DNA of 64,000 nucleotides, taken from positions 10,482,122-10,546,121 of the forward strand of contig LR990044.1 of assembly GCA_905147135.1 (NCBI GenBank). The letters run 5' to 3'. The notes beneath the pieces are model-generated. The model was not told where the DNA came from and ran no database searches. It was given only the letters and a program-made list of their open reading frames with translations. This document shows positions 20,882-31,226 of the stretch, one piece after another. The DNA is from Blastobasis lacticolella (taxonomy: Eukaryota > Arthropoda > Insecta > Lepidoptera > Blastobasidae). A program made the translations under genes and the position numbers. How positions within the stretch are numbered: the stretch's first letter is position 1; each line of letters opens with the position of its first letter.

Positions 20882-23760
20882 ATTTTAAGACAAAAGAAAA
20901 GCCCAAGAATTGTTTACGATTAATTCATCAAAATATACAAGGTTTTTCTGGCAAAGAACATGAAATAGAATTATATTTAAAGAAAACTCCAGTAGAAGTT
21001 TTATGTTTAACTGAGCACTGGCTGAGGGAATCTGACATGTCATTTAATTTATTTAACTATAATATAATTAGTTGTTTTAATCGAAAATCTATTTCCCGTG
21101 GTGGTTCATTAATTGCAGTACGGCAAAATATTAAATCGAAAGACCGGAAAGATGTTTCTGGCCTCTCAGTTGAACATAAGATTGAGTTATCCTGCGTGGA
21201 GCTAGAAAAGTGCATCATACTTTGTGTGTATAGGCCACCATACAATGAAAACTATGAGATTTTTGAAAAAACTATGGAACAAGTTTTAGAAAGACTTTGT
21301 ACGTGTAAAAAAAAGGTAATCGTTTGTGGAGACTTTAATGTTAATTTACTAGAAAAAACAACGTTTAGTAAGAGAATAATAAGCTTATTTCGTAGTTTTA
21401 ATCTTAATTATGTATTTTTAGAGCCGACACGATGCACAGAATCATCAGCGACTTGCATCGACAATGTATTCTGCTGTTGCGAGGTCAACGAAAAGGCTAT
21501 TATAAATTTTACAAGATCTGACCATAGTGGACAATTCGTTGTTTTTGATTTTACGGAACAATGTAATATCAATGAAATAATTACAAGACCAATTACTCAA
21601 AGGAGAATTGAACACTTCAAACAAGCCTTATCGGAGACCATTGCCGGCCTTTCTCTTAATTCTCATGACCCAAACATTCTATTTTCTGATATGTTCAATT
21701 CTGTCAATAATGTTTATCAAAGTGTTTTTACGCAAAAAAGAATAAAAAGTAACTGTAAATCTAAATTTAGTGATTGGGCTACTTTAGGTATCCGCAAAAG
21801 CAGAGATAGAATGTTTGAACTATACGGTCAGCGAGCTTATTGCCATGATAAAGATTTTGTAGAATATGTCAAAAAATATTCAAAAACGTTTAAGAAAGTT
21901 TGTCTAATTGCAAAATCACAGCATTATAAGAAAATTATAAGTTCGTCTTCAAACAAGGCTAAGACTGTGTGGAATGTAATAAATAAGGTGGCAGGGAAAA
22001 CAAAGCCTCGTGATACACATTATGAAATCAAAACAGAAACCGGAACTAGTACCGCAAATAAAGAAGTGGCAGAGTTGTTCCAAACATTTTTTACCGAAAT
22101 ACCGATTAAAACTACCTCGCTGCTAAACTCGTGCCCAATTAGTGCAGAAAACTTGTTAAAAGAAAATATAGGTGCCTGTGAAAATGGCTTTTGTTATTCC
22201 GAAGTAGACGCTAAAACTATCATTAAAGCTTTTAAAAGCATTAAGTTGAAAAATACGGAAGATATTTGGGGAATGTCAGTTAGAGTTATAAGTACTGTTG
22301 TTGATATTTTAGCACCATATTTAGCTTACATTTTTAATGCTTGCGTTGAAGTAGGTGTTTTCCCCGACCTCATGAAAATCAGTAAAGTGGTGCCATTATT
22401 CAAATCAGGTTGTAAAAATAGTTTGAATAATTTTAGACCGGTATCCATCCTGCCCGTTTTCAGTAAAATCTTTGAAAAAATCATGTTAAGTCAAATGATT
22501 GTGCACTTTAACAGTAATAAATTATTTCATCAACAACAATATGGCTTCACAAAAGGCCGCAATACTACCGAAGCTGGTATTAGCCTCATTCAACAAATTT
22601 TTGGCGCTTGGGAAGAACATCATAATGCAGTAGGTGTTTTTTGCGATTTGTCTAAAGCATTTGATTGTGTAAATCATTCAACACTATTACTAAAATTAAA
22701 ACATTACGGTTTTACGCATGATAGTCTTGAAATGATGAAATCATACTTAGAAGGTAGAGTTCAAAAAGTAAATGTAAATGGCGAGTTATCTGCGGGTAGG
22801 AAAGTAAGCATTGGAGTGCCACAAGGATCTATATTGGGGCCGTTTCTCTTTCTTGTATATATAAATGACCTTCCATACATGGTGCAGAATATTGCTGGTA
22901 TAGTCTTGTTTGCTGACGACACTTCACTGATATTTAAAATTAATAGGAAAGATAATAATATAGACGAAGTAAACTGTGTTCTTCAGAATGTGCTTCATTG
23001 GTTTACGATTAATAACTTAGTCTTAAACTCTAAAAAAACTAAATGCGTTCATTTTTGCCTCCCTAATGTACAAAGTAATCAATGTAATGTTATATTAGAT
23101 AAAACGCAACTTGAGTTGGTAGAGAAAACTACTTTCTTAGGCGTTAATATAGATTCAAAAATTCAATGGGGCCCACATATTGAATCATTGGCTAGTAGGT
23201 TAAGTTCGGCTGCATTTGCCGTGTGGCGAATAAGGAGGCTAACGGATGTGAATACAGCTAGATTAGTTTATTATAGTTATTTTCATAGTATTATGTCATA
23301 CGGCATCATACTATGGGGCAAGTGTGCTGATAGTGACATCATTTTCAAACTACAAAAGCGAGCTGTAAGAGCAATATATGGATTACGTCGACGTGATTCG
23401 CTCAAAGAATTGTTTAAAGAAATTGATGTATTGACTTTCTCAAGTCAATATATATTTGATAATATTATGTATGTTAGAAAGCATATTACCCAATTTGCTA
23501 AAAATACTGATATTCATAATGTCAATTTAAGAAACAAAAATAAACTGGTAACACCGTTGTTCAGACTAAGTAAAGTAAATTCATCTTTCATGGGTAACTG
23601 TATAAGATTTTATAATCATATTCCTGAATGTATTATTAATTTGCCTGAATTACAATTTAAAGATAAGGTGAAAACAACTTTAATGAAAAAAGCCTATTAT
23701 AAAATTGATGAATATATCAATGACAAAAATGTATGGTGTACTACTAGCTCTTCGAAATAG
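20866..23760 (+). CDS. LINE ORF2: APE-type endonuclease and reverse transcriptase
   Basis: A 964-residue protein that would nick target DNA and copy the LINE RNA by target-primed reverse transcription. Endonuclease (about 17-228): N23 in H-Q-N-I-Q-G, E50 in L-T-E-H-W, Y122-R-P, D156 and N158 in GDFNVN, D199-N200, and the S218-D-H triad end are all present. Reverse transcriptase (about 495-760): RPVSILPVFSKIFEK, QYGFTKGRNT, D594 in F-C-D-L-S-K-A-F-D, SIGVPQGSILGPFLF and F-A-D684-D685. The C-terminal region (about 760-964) has the W-G and L-Q-K-R-A-V-R-A-I motifs usual after the RT of CR1-group LINEs. There is no RNase H. The first ATG lies 13 nt before the ORF1 stop, in the -1 frame. Translation could use reinitiation or frameshifting at 20872. 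No internal stop or frameshift is seen, so it may be active. Confidence 0.93.
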   Translation: MLFKLDFKTKEKPKNCLRLIHQNIQGFSGKEHEIELYLKKTPVEVLCLTEHWLRESDMSFNLFNYNIISCFNRKSISRGGSLIAVRQNIKSKDRKDVSGLSVEHKIELSCVELEKCIILCVYRPPYNENYEIFEKTMEQVLERLCTCKKKVIVCGDFNVNLLEKTTFSKRIISLFRSFNLNYVFLEPTRCTESSATCIDNVFCCCEVNEKAIINFTRSDHSGQFVVFDFTEQCNINEIITRPITQRRIEHFKQALSETIAGLSLNSHDPNILFSDMFNSVNNVYQSVFTQKRIKSNCKSKFSDWATLGIRKSRDRMFELYGQRAYCHDKDFVEYVKKYSKTFKKVCLIAKSQHYKKIISSSSNKAKTVWNVINKVAGKTKPRDTHYEIKTETGTSTANKEVAELFQTFFTEIPIKTTSLLNSCPISAENLLKENIGACENGFCYSEVDAKTIIKAFKSIKLKNTEDIWGMSVRVISTVVDILAPYLAYIFNACVEVGVFPDLMKISKVVPLFKSGCKNSLNNFRPVSILPVFSKIFEKIMLSQMIVHFNSNKLFHQQQYGFTKGRNTTEAGISLIQQIFGAWEEHHNAVGVFCDLSKAFDCVNHSTLLLKLKHYGFTHDSLEMMKSYLEGRVQKVNVNGELSAGRKVSIGVPQGSILGPFLFLVYINDLPYMVQNIAGIVLFADDTSLIFKINRKDNNIDEVNCVLQNVLHWFTINNLVLNSKKTKCVHFCLPNVQSNQCNVILDKTQLELVEKTTFLGVNIDSKIQWGPHIESLASRLSSAAFAVWRIRRLTDVNTARLVYYSYFHSIMSYGIILWGKCADSDIIFKLQKRAVRAIYGLRRRDSLKELFKEIDVLTFSSQYIFDNIMYVRKHITQFAKNTDIHNVNLRNKNKLVTPLFRLSKVNSSFMGNCIRFYNHIPECIINLPELQFKDKVKTTLMKKAYYKIDEYINDKNVWCTTSSSK
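20872..20878 (+). promoter_or_regulatory. Candidate -1 ribosomal frameshift site U_UUA_AAC
   Basis: In the ORF1 frame the last codons are TCT-TTA-AAC-TAG, so TTTAAAC is exactly phased as X_XXY_YYZ. A -1 slip on it enters the ORF2 frame at 20878 (CTA-GAT). The window open in both frames is only 20857-20878, because the ORF2 frame is closed by TAA at 20854-20856 and ORF1 stops at 20879. No strong stem or pseudoknot is visible downstream; only a weak GAATT/AATTC pairing just past it was noticed. Termination-reinitiation at the overlapping ATG is the alternative. Confidence 0.55.
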
Positions 23761-24535
23761 GAAGTTATTTATAAATTTACAATTTTGTTAATTGGGTGAG
23801 GATGATTTGATGTGTAATAGTCATTGAATAACAAATCTTTTTTTAATGTGTACGGCATTGGCAGCGCATGCTCACTTAAAAGTCTGCCTGGTGGTGGCGT
23901 GGGGGTCGGGTCGTTCTCTTCCCTCAAATATGGTTGAATTGGACGATGGCTGGGCCCTGCGTCATGCTCGTGAACGGGTGCTGCCTTGGTGGACTGGCCT
24001 GCTTTTGCTGTGCCATTTTTTGTTTTTGAATTTATTTTTATTTTTAGTTATCTTGACCGATTTGTAGAGGTTCACATCATATTCCAATCAAAACAGGCTC
24101 ACTCAAATTAAATTGACAAATGTATCAATGCAATGTAATCATATTTAAATGTACCTGTGGGTTTCTTGCCGTTTCTTTTTCCCACAGATGGTCATTTTCC
24201 TAACTGAAGCGGCATACTGACAGACAGCCGACATTCTTTTTACTTATTTGTTCCGAGCTCAGGGGGCGACGCGGGTAGGCCGGCTGGTGCGTGCGGGTGT
24301 GAGCGCCGGCGGGCTGGCTGGGGCCGGGCGCGCGCTGCACATGATTCGCCTAGGCGGTTATGTGCGTGGCGCGTATCGGTGCCCGGTGTCTCGCCGGAGT
24401 AAGCCCTCGTACGCGCTGATCGGTCTGCATGCGTCGCCCCCTACCTGGATGAGCTCGCTTAACTTCCCTTTGTTTTCCGTTAGATTTTTGACTTTTGAAA
24501 AGAGATTTATTAACGTAATCCTAATTCAATAAATA
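23761..24535 (+). other. LINE 3' UTR with GC-rich module and short hairpin
   Basis: After the ORF2 stop comes about 480 bp of mixed sequence. A hairpin follows with CTGTGGG at 24155-24161 pairing with CCCACAG at 24181-24187. Then comes a markedly GC-rich block at about 24255-24455, and AATAAA at 24528-24533. Short ORFs in the GC-rich block lack any recognisable product. The 3' UTR is where a LINE reverse transcriptase is expected to recognise its RNA, so the hairpin and GC-rich block are candidates for that. Confidence 0.6.
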
Positions 24536-24563
24536 CTTTTTCATTTTTTTTCATTTTCATTTT
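24536..24563 (+). repeat. LINE 3' tail of CATTTT-like units
   Basis: Three TTTTCA/CATTTT units with T-run expansion end the element. Short tandem tails instead of plain poly(A) are usual for the CR1 group. Confidence 0.65.
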
Positions 24564-24618
24564 AAGTCCGCCATTTTCTGCATGAAATTTTAATACACAA
24601 AAACTAAATCAATAAATT

Positions 24619-24873
24619 GGCCGTGTGGTATCCGGCAGAGTAGAATAGCACCAACCCCTTACGCTCATGGGTGTCGTACAAGGCGAATGTTTTCGAGGCA
24701 TAAGATCAAGAGTCTCCGTAGTCTGGAAAATGGGCAGCAGCATTTTCCATTGTTATATTTAAACACTGCGATCTCCAACCCGCCTGCCAAGCGTGGAGAT
24801 TATTTCAATAACCTCCCCTTCAGAGGGAGAGGCCCTAAGTCCTGCAGTGGACTGTTACAGGCTGTGATGATGA
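24619..24873 (+). mobile_element. SINE-P copy
   Basis: It starts GGCCGTGTGGTATCCGGCAG and proceeds through AGAATAGCACCAACCCCTTA, TGGAAAATGGGCAGCAGC, GCGATCTCCAACCCGCCTGC and CAGTGGACTGTTACAGGC to a GTGATGATG end. It lies 53 bp after the LINE tail. Possible AATAAAT target duplications flank it, but they are short. Confidence 0.85.
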
Positions 24874-25049
24874 AATAAATAAACACTGCACGTCACTAGC
24901 AGCAGAAAATGCGGCGATAATATACCTATAAATACATGGAATAGAAGAATACTTTTCTTACCCTAGTCTATTTAACCCCTATAATTTCCCTATCGTCCTT
25001 ATCTTTAAAGACACCTATCATCGTTGCAATATTCATTGACTTTGTTATA

Positions 25050-25195
25050 ATTTCTTCCTTCCATAGTATAAAACAAAGTCGCTTCCCGCCGCCTGTCTCT
25101 TTGTATGAATTGCCGCTTAATTCTTTTAAACTACGCAACGGATTTTTCATCAATAGGTAGAGTGATTCAAGAGGAAGTTTCATACGTATAATTTA
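25050..25195 (-). repeat. Dispersed repeat family Z, minus orientation
   Basis: TAGTATAAAACAAAGTCGCT and TCCCGCCGCCTGTCTC, then TTTAAACTACGCAACGGAT and GAGTGATTCAAGAGGAAG, match in complement the family seen at 36052, 57220, 60840 and, reversed, 62090. It is non-coding and of unknown transposon class. Confidence 0.65.
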
Positions 25196-25682
25196 ATATT
25201 GTTTTGTGTAGAAAGTCGCGTCGAGCAACCTAAAACAACCTAAAACGGGCAATGCAAAACAATTCTATAAACATTTCATCCACATTTCGCAAAGTGCTTT
25301 CTGTACTTACCATTTATTTCTAGGTACCCACACACACACCGAAAAACTTTTCAATAGGGCCGAAATGAAAATAGATATTTCTTTGCCGTAAAAAGGGGTA
25401 GCTTCCGGAAACACTTTCGCAATTTTTTGGGGCCTCTTTTTGCGGCGCCGCCACTGAGAGGCTGGCTCGCGATAACATAGATCCTGTACCAGCCCGCTCT
25501 AAATGCAAATCTGACCTCAAAGAATTTTTAAAGCCACTCTTAGACGACACAGCCCCGACTGCCATGACTGAAATTATGTAAGGGTAACCTGCACCACTGG
25601 ATGCAGTTGACGAGTTCACAAGAAACGTAATTTGGATTTGGGAATTTGTGGGATCTAAGTTCGGAAAGATGATATAGTGGCA

Positions 25683-25840
25683 AAAATAGAAAGAGGGATG
25701 TTGAGATTGTTCGGGCATGTAGAGCGAATGGATGAAAGAAGATTGACGAATATAGCACGAATTAGGAAATCAGAGCAAAGTGGCGGTCCATAGTTTCTGC
25801 CCTCCCCACCTTTGTGTATGTATGAAGGTATGTACATAAG
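25683..25840 (+). pseudogene. LINE endonuclease-RT C-terminal fragment (F-G-H-V-E-R-M-D type)
   Basis: About 30 codons read K-I-E-RGMLRLFGHVERMDERRLT then N-I-A-R-I-R-K-S, after which the frame breaks. TATGTATGAAGGTATGTAC downstream resembles a TATG-type tail. The FGHVERMD motif is, from general knowledge, very common near the C terminus of insect endonuclease-reverse transcriptase ORFs. Parts of the same family lie at 30425-30549 and 32922-33207. Confidence 0.65.
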
Positions 25841-26995
25841 TTCGGAAATTTACAGAATCAGATGTCATAATATCACTAACATAGAAAAACGGTGTAAACC
25901 CAGACAAAACTGATAGAAACGCTGTCAAATGTTTAAGCATTTCTCGATCCCTCCTTGGTTGTTAGAGAAATTCTTGACACCCGTTCTAGCCATATGTATC
26001 TCTTGCGGCCTAACATTTATATTCCTACTCAAGCAATTCTATTGAATAGATCCCTTTTCCATTGAGCTAACCGGTATGTAGGGCGATCAGTATCGAGGGT
26101 ATACTTTTTAGAACCCCAATTTTCGGGCAAAAAAATAAGGGCGTAAGACACTTTATTTCGGTTATTTTATAGAGAACCTTCCCATTGTGACCACACAATA
26201 ACTTCTAATAAGACTGAAAATTTACCCACTAGTTGGTACGATAGTTTCTTGTTGTTGGTTTCCGTATAGACTATGAGGGCGCCGTAGGTTAACGCTCTAA
26301 GGTTATCGTAGGTATTTTTTATTTCTAAATATAATCGAATCGAATACAAGAAAAATTCCAGTTTGCAGCGAGAGTAGAGGTTTAGGAGACCTACAAAACT
26401 TTGGTCTGCCCGTGCACAACCTGGCATTTTTTTTATGACTCTAACTTCGATTATTCTTAGCGATAGTAGTTACTTATACTTTTGTGTGGGTTCTAGAAGT
26501 AATAAATCGTCGTGCCTCACATTCTCTGGGCTGTTTCGCTTTAGACAACAACACGATAAATAAAACATATTTTTTATTTCTAAATAAAAGTGAAGACGCT
26601 ATTCCAGATACTCGAACAAAGTAATTCAGCCACCGTCCCAACTAAACCGCTATTTCTACTAATTTAAACACCTATGCAAACTCTAAAACCCATTACCCAG
26701 CGAAATAGCCGGCATTCGGTAGCTGGCGTCCACTCCTCTCGTAAACATTCCACCTTGGTGGTTTAGAGTATTTCTATTGGCATATTTACTGGTAACGTTG
26801 TCACCTTGCATTTTCGCAGGCATCCAAGTGGAAATGCTCGGTCGTGCCAAATGGTGTTAAGTAAAATGCAGCAGAAGTGAAGCAGCTTCGCGCAGTTGTG
26901 ATTAGAACTGAGTCTGAAACCGGGGAAGGCCTGTTTAGTATCTATGTGTATCTACAGTTTGAAAAAAAAAGCGATAATTTTACTAAAAATGAAAT
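25841..26995. other. Unassigned DNA
   Basis: No repeat or coding signal recognised. Confidence 0.4.
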
Positions 26996-27330
26996 GATGT
27001 TGGCGTTCATGTGCCGGTTGTGCTCTCACGAGGGCCCGGGGTCCACCTTGACCGTCCAGGATTTGGCAGATCAGATAATTACAGTGGAACGACTGCTATC
27101 TTACCTCCGTTACCCTGCTAAACTTGACCAGATTGGATCATGGTTACTTATTCAGTCGCCTGAATGTGCAGACTTTATTACGATGTTTTCCCTCACCGAA
27201 TGAGCATATTTTAGCATTCAACAACTATTGTACGTAACTCAGAAAAGAGTCATCAGTACATAACTCTTTTCTGGTACCTCTCGCTTACAAGTCAGATATC
27301 ATAACCACTCGGCCACCGATACATTTTAGT
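26996..27330 (-). mobile_element. SINE-S, near full length, minus orientation
   Basis: The tRNA-like head lies at the right end (complement TCGGTGGCCGAGTGGTTATG at about 27301-27320, with an A box). The body matches 46480-46779 with the GGTGAGGGAAAACATCGTAA, CAATCTGGTCAAGTTTAGCA and GTTCCACTGTAATTATCTGA blocks. The 3' end lies at the left (GTTGGCGTTCATGTGCCGG). The B box is decayed. A 108-codon ORF on the plus strand here is simply the antisense of this SINE. Confidence 0.8.
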
Positions 27331-28662
27331 GCCACGTCTATATAAGTTTATTGCAACGACATATAGCAAACTTGAAAACCAATACCTCTAGTAGATTCAA
27401 TAATCCAAGGAAAAAGGCCAGTTTTGACCAAAGCCGAAGTCTGTAGGGAAGCAAGTCACTTTTCAGCTTTTGTTAAGTTTCTTGGCCGCGCACGGTAGCT
27501 GAGCAAACAGGCGATTTTTCACGTATTGTACTTAGCTGGGGCGTGTTGCAAAATAACAATATCTGGATTATCGCAGCGCACATTCTTCTCAACTGCAAGG
27601 AAAAGATTTGAAATACGATATTTTGGTCATCCATTTTTATCGTCTCCTTTTATTTTATGTTCTTTGTCATATTGCAGTCAACATTGGCGGTGCGCTTGAT
27701 TTTCTGATTTGCGATTGTAGGGTTATTTGATACAATTGTTATGATTAATAACGCGATATCGGAAAAAAATATTTGAGAAAGTGGTTTCTCCAGTGTCTAG
27801 ACGTACGTCGTGCTGAACGGTCAATAAAAAGTTAATCCTTTAAGCTATGGCCAAACAAAAAGCGACTGCGAAGCAGGAGTATCAGGAGGCGGACGCTGCC
27901 CGTGTTATCTTATAGCACCTTGCACACCTACGCGCGATCACGGCCCGGGAGTTCAGCGCGGCTTTGAATGAACTTTGAGGTTCGCGCTGAAGTCGCGTAC
28001 CTACTCGACACCTGTGCACCTAGGTAGAAGGAAAAAGAAAAAGAAGTTTATTCATATAATAATCTGATTATTTCGGATACACGATGTTGGTATTATTCAC
28101 AACGACATTATAAACAAGGTTAGTTTAAAGCTGTGGTTTACACAATTGTACACAATTTCTAGATTTGTTGTTATTAGGTACGGAATATAGAAGTCTTTAA
28201 TAATCAAAGTCTACAATACGTAATTACGTATACGGTAAACCTATCTTTAATTTTAAACTGAACATGGCCTGGAAAGCTGCAAGGTGAATGTAGGTGTCAA
28301 TATTTTGTTTGTTTGGACATTTGAATTTCGCACACAGAATTTGCCAGCTCATAACCTGGGATAGATAGACAACTTTTTACAGCGACCTCCTCGACCGAAA
28401 ATCGGGCAATCTATCTACAGTTCTATAATTATTTACTTTCGCGATGTTAGACTCGAACCAGTACGATCTATTGGTAATTCTAGTACGAAAATTTGCCCCA
28501 CATCTGAATCTAAATCACTTCGGCCCGCTCACAATCCGTTAGGAATGCAAGCCTGAATTGTCTAGCGCAAATCTGGAGCAGCCTGGAATGCCAGGTATCT
28601 TATCATCTGGCATGCTATCTCGCTTAATGTAACTGAAGTTCGAATGAAGGTGGTATTTACAA
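27331..28662. other. Unassigned DNA
   Basis: No gene or repeat recognised. A GC-rich patch around 27880-28000 stands out only by composition. Confidence 0.4.
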
Positions 28663-28803
28663 TTATTTTGAATTAAATCACTTTTTGTACGCTAGTTCCA
28701 CTTTATTACACAAATTTTATGAAATTGCAACCGGTTTCGATTAACTCATCATCAGGCAAAGTGAAAGGAAGTAGTGTACAAAAAGTGATTTAATTCATAA
28801 TAA
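28663..28803. mobile_element. Foldback MITE
   Basis: Arms of about 26 bp (TTTTGAATTAAATCACTTTT-GTAC and its complement) enclose about 85 bp containing CCGGTTTCGATTAACTCATC. There is one mismatch in the arms. No ORF. A clear target duplication was not found. Confidence 0.65.
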
Positions 28804-29307
28804 TGGAGTTCCATCGTGAAATCACAACACGAAGTGTTAAATATTAATTTATTTATTGGTATGAAAAATATTTACACGAGAAAGAATAACAAATTACAAA
28901 AAATTAAAGAAAACATCCAATTTATTGCTTCGCTGGCCGTGGGCCAGGGTAACACGTGTTACCCTAGATATTGGGGGATATTGGGGGATGCAATCTAACC
29001 ACAGCGGTACAAAACAATACGTTAGTATGTATACAACTCATACTAACCTAACCTATTATCCAAAATATTTGTGGTGTGTGAGTTTGTAGTAGTTTGTACT
29101 TATGTGTGCATACCTATATTTTTTTTCTGTTTGACCATAGTTACTTGCTTACTAATACTAACAATATTTACAGTACTTACACACTATGCAAAATTTAGTT
29201 CTAGACAAACAATACAAAATTATTATGAACTAATATAACTATTCTACTACTACACTACACTACTCCGAATGACTATACTATTTATACAACATTTTGTTAC
29301 TTATATT
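28804..29307. other. Unassigned AT-rich DNA
   Basis: A small duplication (ATATTGGGGGAT twice, near 28969-28990) is the only structure seen. Confidence 0.4.
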
Positions 29308-29540
29308 GGCCATGTGTCTCCGGCAGAGTAGAATAGCACCAACCCCTTACACTCGTGGGTGTCGTACATGGCGAGTAATGTTTCGAGGCAAAAGAACACC
29401 GTAGGCTGGAAAATGGGTTTTTAATGTTTTTTAATATCACTGCGATCTCCAACCCAGGATGGAGTTTCTGGCAATTACCTCCCCTTTCGTGGTAGAAGCC
29501 TGAAGTTCTGTTGTGTGGACTGTTATGGACTGTGATGATG
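29308..29540 (+). mobile_element. SINE-P copy
   Basis: GGCCATGTGTCTCCGGCAGA, CAACCCCTTACACTCGTGGG, GGCTGGAAAATGGG, CTGCGATCTCCAACCC and TGTTATGGACTGTGATGATG follow the family order. It has several small deletions relative to the full copies. Confidence 0.8.
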
Positions 29541-30424
29541 TTGGTAAATAATATGTACTTACATGAAAAGAATAAGGTATAGTAAGATAGTATATATTAT
29601 GTAATTTTTATCTAGCAATATACCACAAATTTGCTTCATGTAAATGAACATTGAAATCATTCGATTTTGAAATCATTCTTTTGTATTTACCAGATCATAG
29701 ACATAGACATTATTTATTTATTTCCTAAAAAATCCATCCATTCAAAAATCTGCCATTTAAGAAAAAACGCAGTAAGCACGAATATCTAGGCATCCGCAGT
29801 CTCCAACCTCGGTCGGGCGTTATAAATCTCGCAAATCGCAGAACAACGCGGGACTCACTCGCAAAAAGCGTTCGCCGCGCGCAGTCTGGTGCGATAAGGA
29901 CTGCTTTTATTAAATTTTCTCGCATCGTCTAACTAATGTCGCCCAGCTGACGCGTATCCGACAGAGTTACTTTCTCTTTTTCACCCATCCTAGTGAAATT
30001 TGTACGGATAACTAAATGGGGAAGGGTGCTGTCCGCCTATCGGGGAGTGTTGGTTTGGATTCTGTTTGGCTCGTGGTTCTCGGAGTTTGGGTGCGGATTG
30101 TTGTACTAAAAGTTTGCTTATACGCATATAAACAAAACGGCCTCATTTTTATTGCTAAGTAAGCACCAACACGTACATTAAAGTGAATTTTCAAAAACTG
30201 ACAATTACAACGAACTTGTTTCTCTCTATGGGCTAGCTCTTCATAAATGTTAGTATCTATTAGTATTTTGTTCTTCTAATACTCAAAATTCCATACAGTA
30301 CCCAAGAGATTTACAGCTGTTTTGAAGTTAATCAAAATTGTGATCATTTTCTGTTCGAGGTCTTTTCTACAAGATTATTTGTTCAAATAAATATAAGTAA
30401 GTATAAAATGCATACGTGAAGTGT
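29541..30424. other. Unassigned DNA
   Basis: No repeat or coding signal that I can support; a 66-codon minus-strand ORF near 29725 looks accidental. Confidence 0.4.
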
Positions 30425-30549
30425 GATGGGTCGGCAGAGGGCGCCCAAGAAGGACATACACTTGACTGATCATAAATAATCTTTTTCCAAAAGGGCAGGT
30501 CAGGAGTACCCTCAACCGGCGTAGAAGAATGTGGAAGAAACAAATGAGG
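30425..30549 (+). pseudogene. LINE endonuclease-RT C-terminal fragment
   Basis: Codons for M-G-R-Q-R-A-P-K-K-D-I and then, in a shifted frame, K-G-Q-V-R-S-T-L-N-R-R-R-R-M-W-K-K follow the order GRPRK...KGQVRSxxNRR...M seen in insect endonuclease-RT ORFs. The same GTCGGTAGGGAGCACCCGAG-type region recurs at 33000-33090. Frameshifts and a stop show that it is dead. Confidence 0.6.
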
Positions 30550-31034
30550 TATTTCAGAAGACTCGTGTCATTACGAATATTGTTACGAGTATAGGGATTC
30601 CAAAGGCACTGAACTTAGCAAAGAGAGGCTAACGAGCATTATGAGAACGCATAGTAAAGTTACTTTACTTAGTGTTTTTTGTGAATACGAGTGTTAATAT
30701 TACCACTACAAAGATACTTGTATGTATTGTCGTTATAAACATAGACTAATATGAAAATAGCTCCGAAATACGACGAAAAAATTAGTATATAGTTTGGGGA
30801 CTTATTTGTATTCGGTATTTGTTGCATAGGGTTCCAATCGGCACCTATTTGTTGTTATAGCCATCGTAGTAATACATATTCTTAATAAATTCAAGTATAT
30901 AGATGTTAACTGTAGTTCCAAATGCAAAGATACAGGCCTCTGACAGAATGATAGCGGAGGCTTAGTATAGTGTTCCTTTTATACCCTTTGGGTACAGAAC
31001 CCTGATAATCTACTAAATACGCACAATAACTTGA
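30550..31034. other. Unassigned DNA
   Basis: Nothing recognised. Confidence 0.4.
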
Positions 31035-31226
31035 ACAATTCACACAGCGCTATCTAGGTGCTAGATAACTAATAAACTACTAATATATTTTTAAATACAT
31101 ACTTATTTTACATAATGTAACACCCAGATCCGTAACAGAAATAAAAATTCATCGTTTCAATTTCTGCTTAGCCGGGAATCAAACCCGCGATCGGCATGTT
31201 AACCAACTGAACCACTCAGATCGTCA
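31035..31226 (-). mobile_element. SINE-T, minus orientation, internal deletion
   Basis: It begins with the complement of the ...GCGCTGTGTGAAT end and ends with the complement of the GACGATCTGAGTGGTTCAGT head. The complement of GGTTTGATTCCCGG keeps a recognisable B box. The block with ACACAAGCTTTGCTTAC is deleted, so GCGCTATCT is joined directly to AGGTGCTAGATAAC. Confidence 0.8.

Larger units (their letters stand above)
17991..24565 (+). mobile_element. Full-length CR1/Jockey-group LINE, both ORFs intact
   Basis: A two-ORF non-LTR retrotransposon. ORF1 (19052-20881) and ORF2 (20866-23760) are open end to end. Upstream lie diverged tandem units (18419-18820), and downstream a 3' UTR of about 775 bp with AATAAA at 24528 and a tail built from CATTTT (about 24536-24563). 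The boundaries are inferred from a 16/17-bp imperfect direct repeat, GTCCGCCGTTTTTGCA at 17975-17990 and GTCCGCCATTTTCTGCA at 24566-24582. If that is a target-site duplication the element is about 6.6 kb. The 3' end is fairly firm, while the 5' end is uncertain. Clade: the ORF1 esterase-like domain, APE endonuclease, RT without RNase H and short tandem tail fit the CR1 group (Daphne- or Kiri-like). Open frames suggest a young, possibly mobile copy. Confidence 0.8.

Noticed and set aside
24248..24532. 94-codon ORF in the LINE 3' UTR
   Set aside because: GC-rich composition keeps the frame open, and no family is recognised. It is kept as part of the 3' UTR.
24687..24878. Peptide frame with N-P-P-A-x-R-G-D-Y-x-N-N-L-P-F shared by several SINE-P copies
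   Set aside because: The shared frame follows from shared DNA. Copies have frameshifts and opposite orientations, so there is no sign of selection for protein.
25320..25718. 132-codon ORF on the minus strand
   Set aside because: It runs antisense into the LINE fragment at 25683 and has no recognisable motif.
26877..27203. 108-codon ORF on the plus strand
   Set aside because: Most of it is the antisense of the SINE-S copy at 26996-27330. The peptide blocks recur wherever SINE-S occurs.
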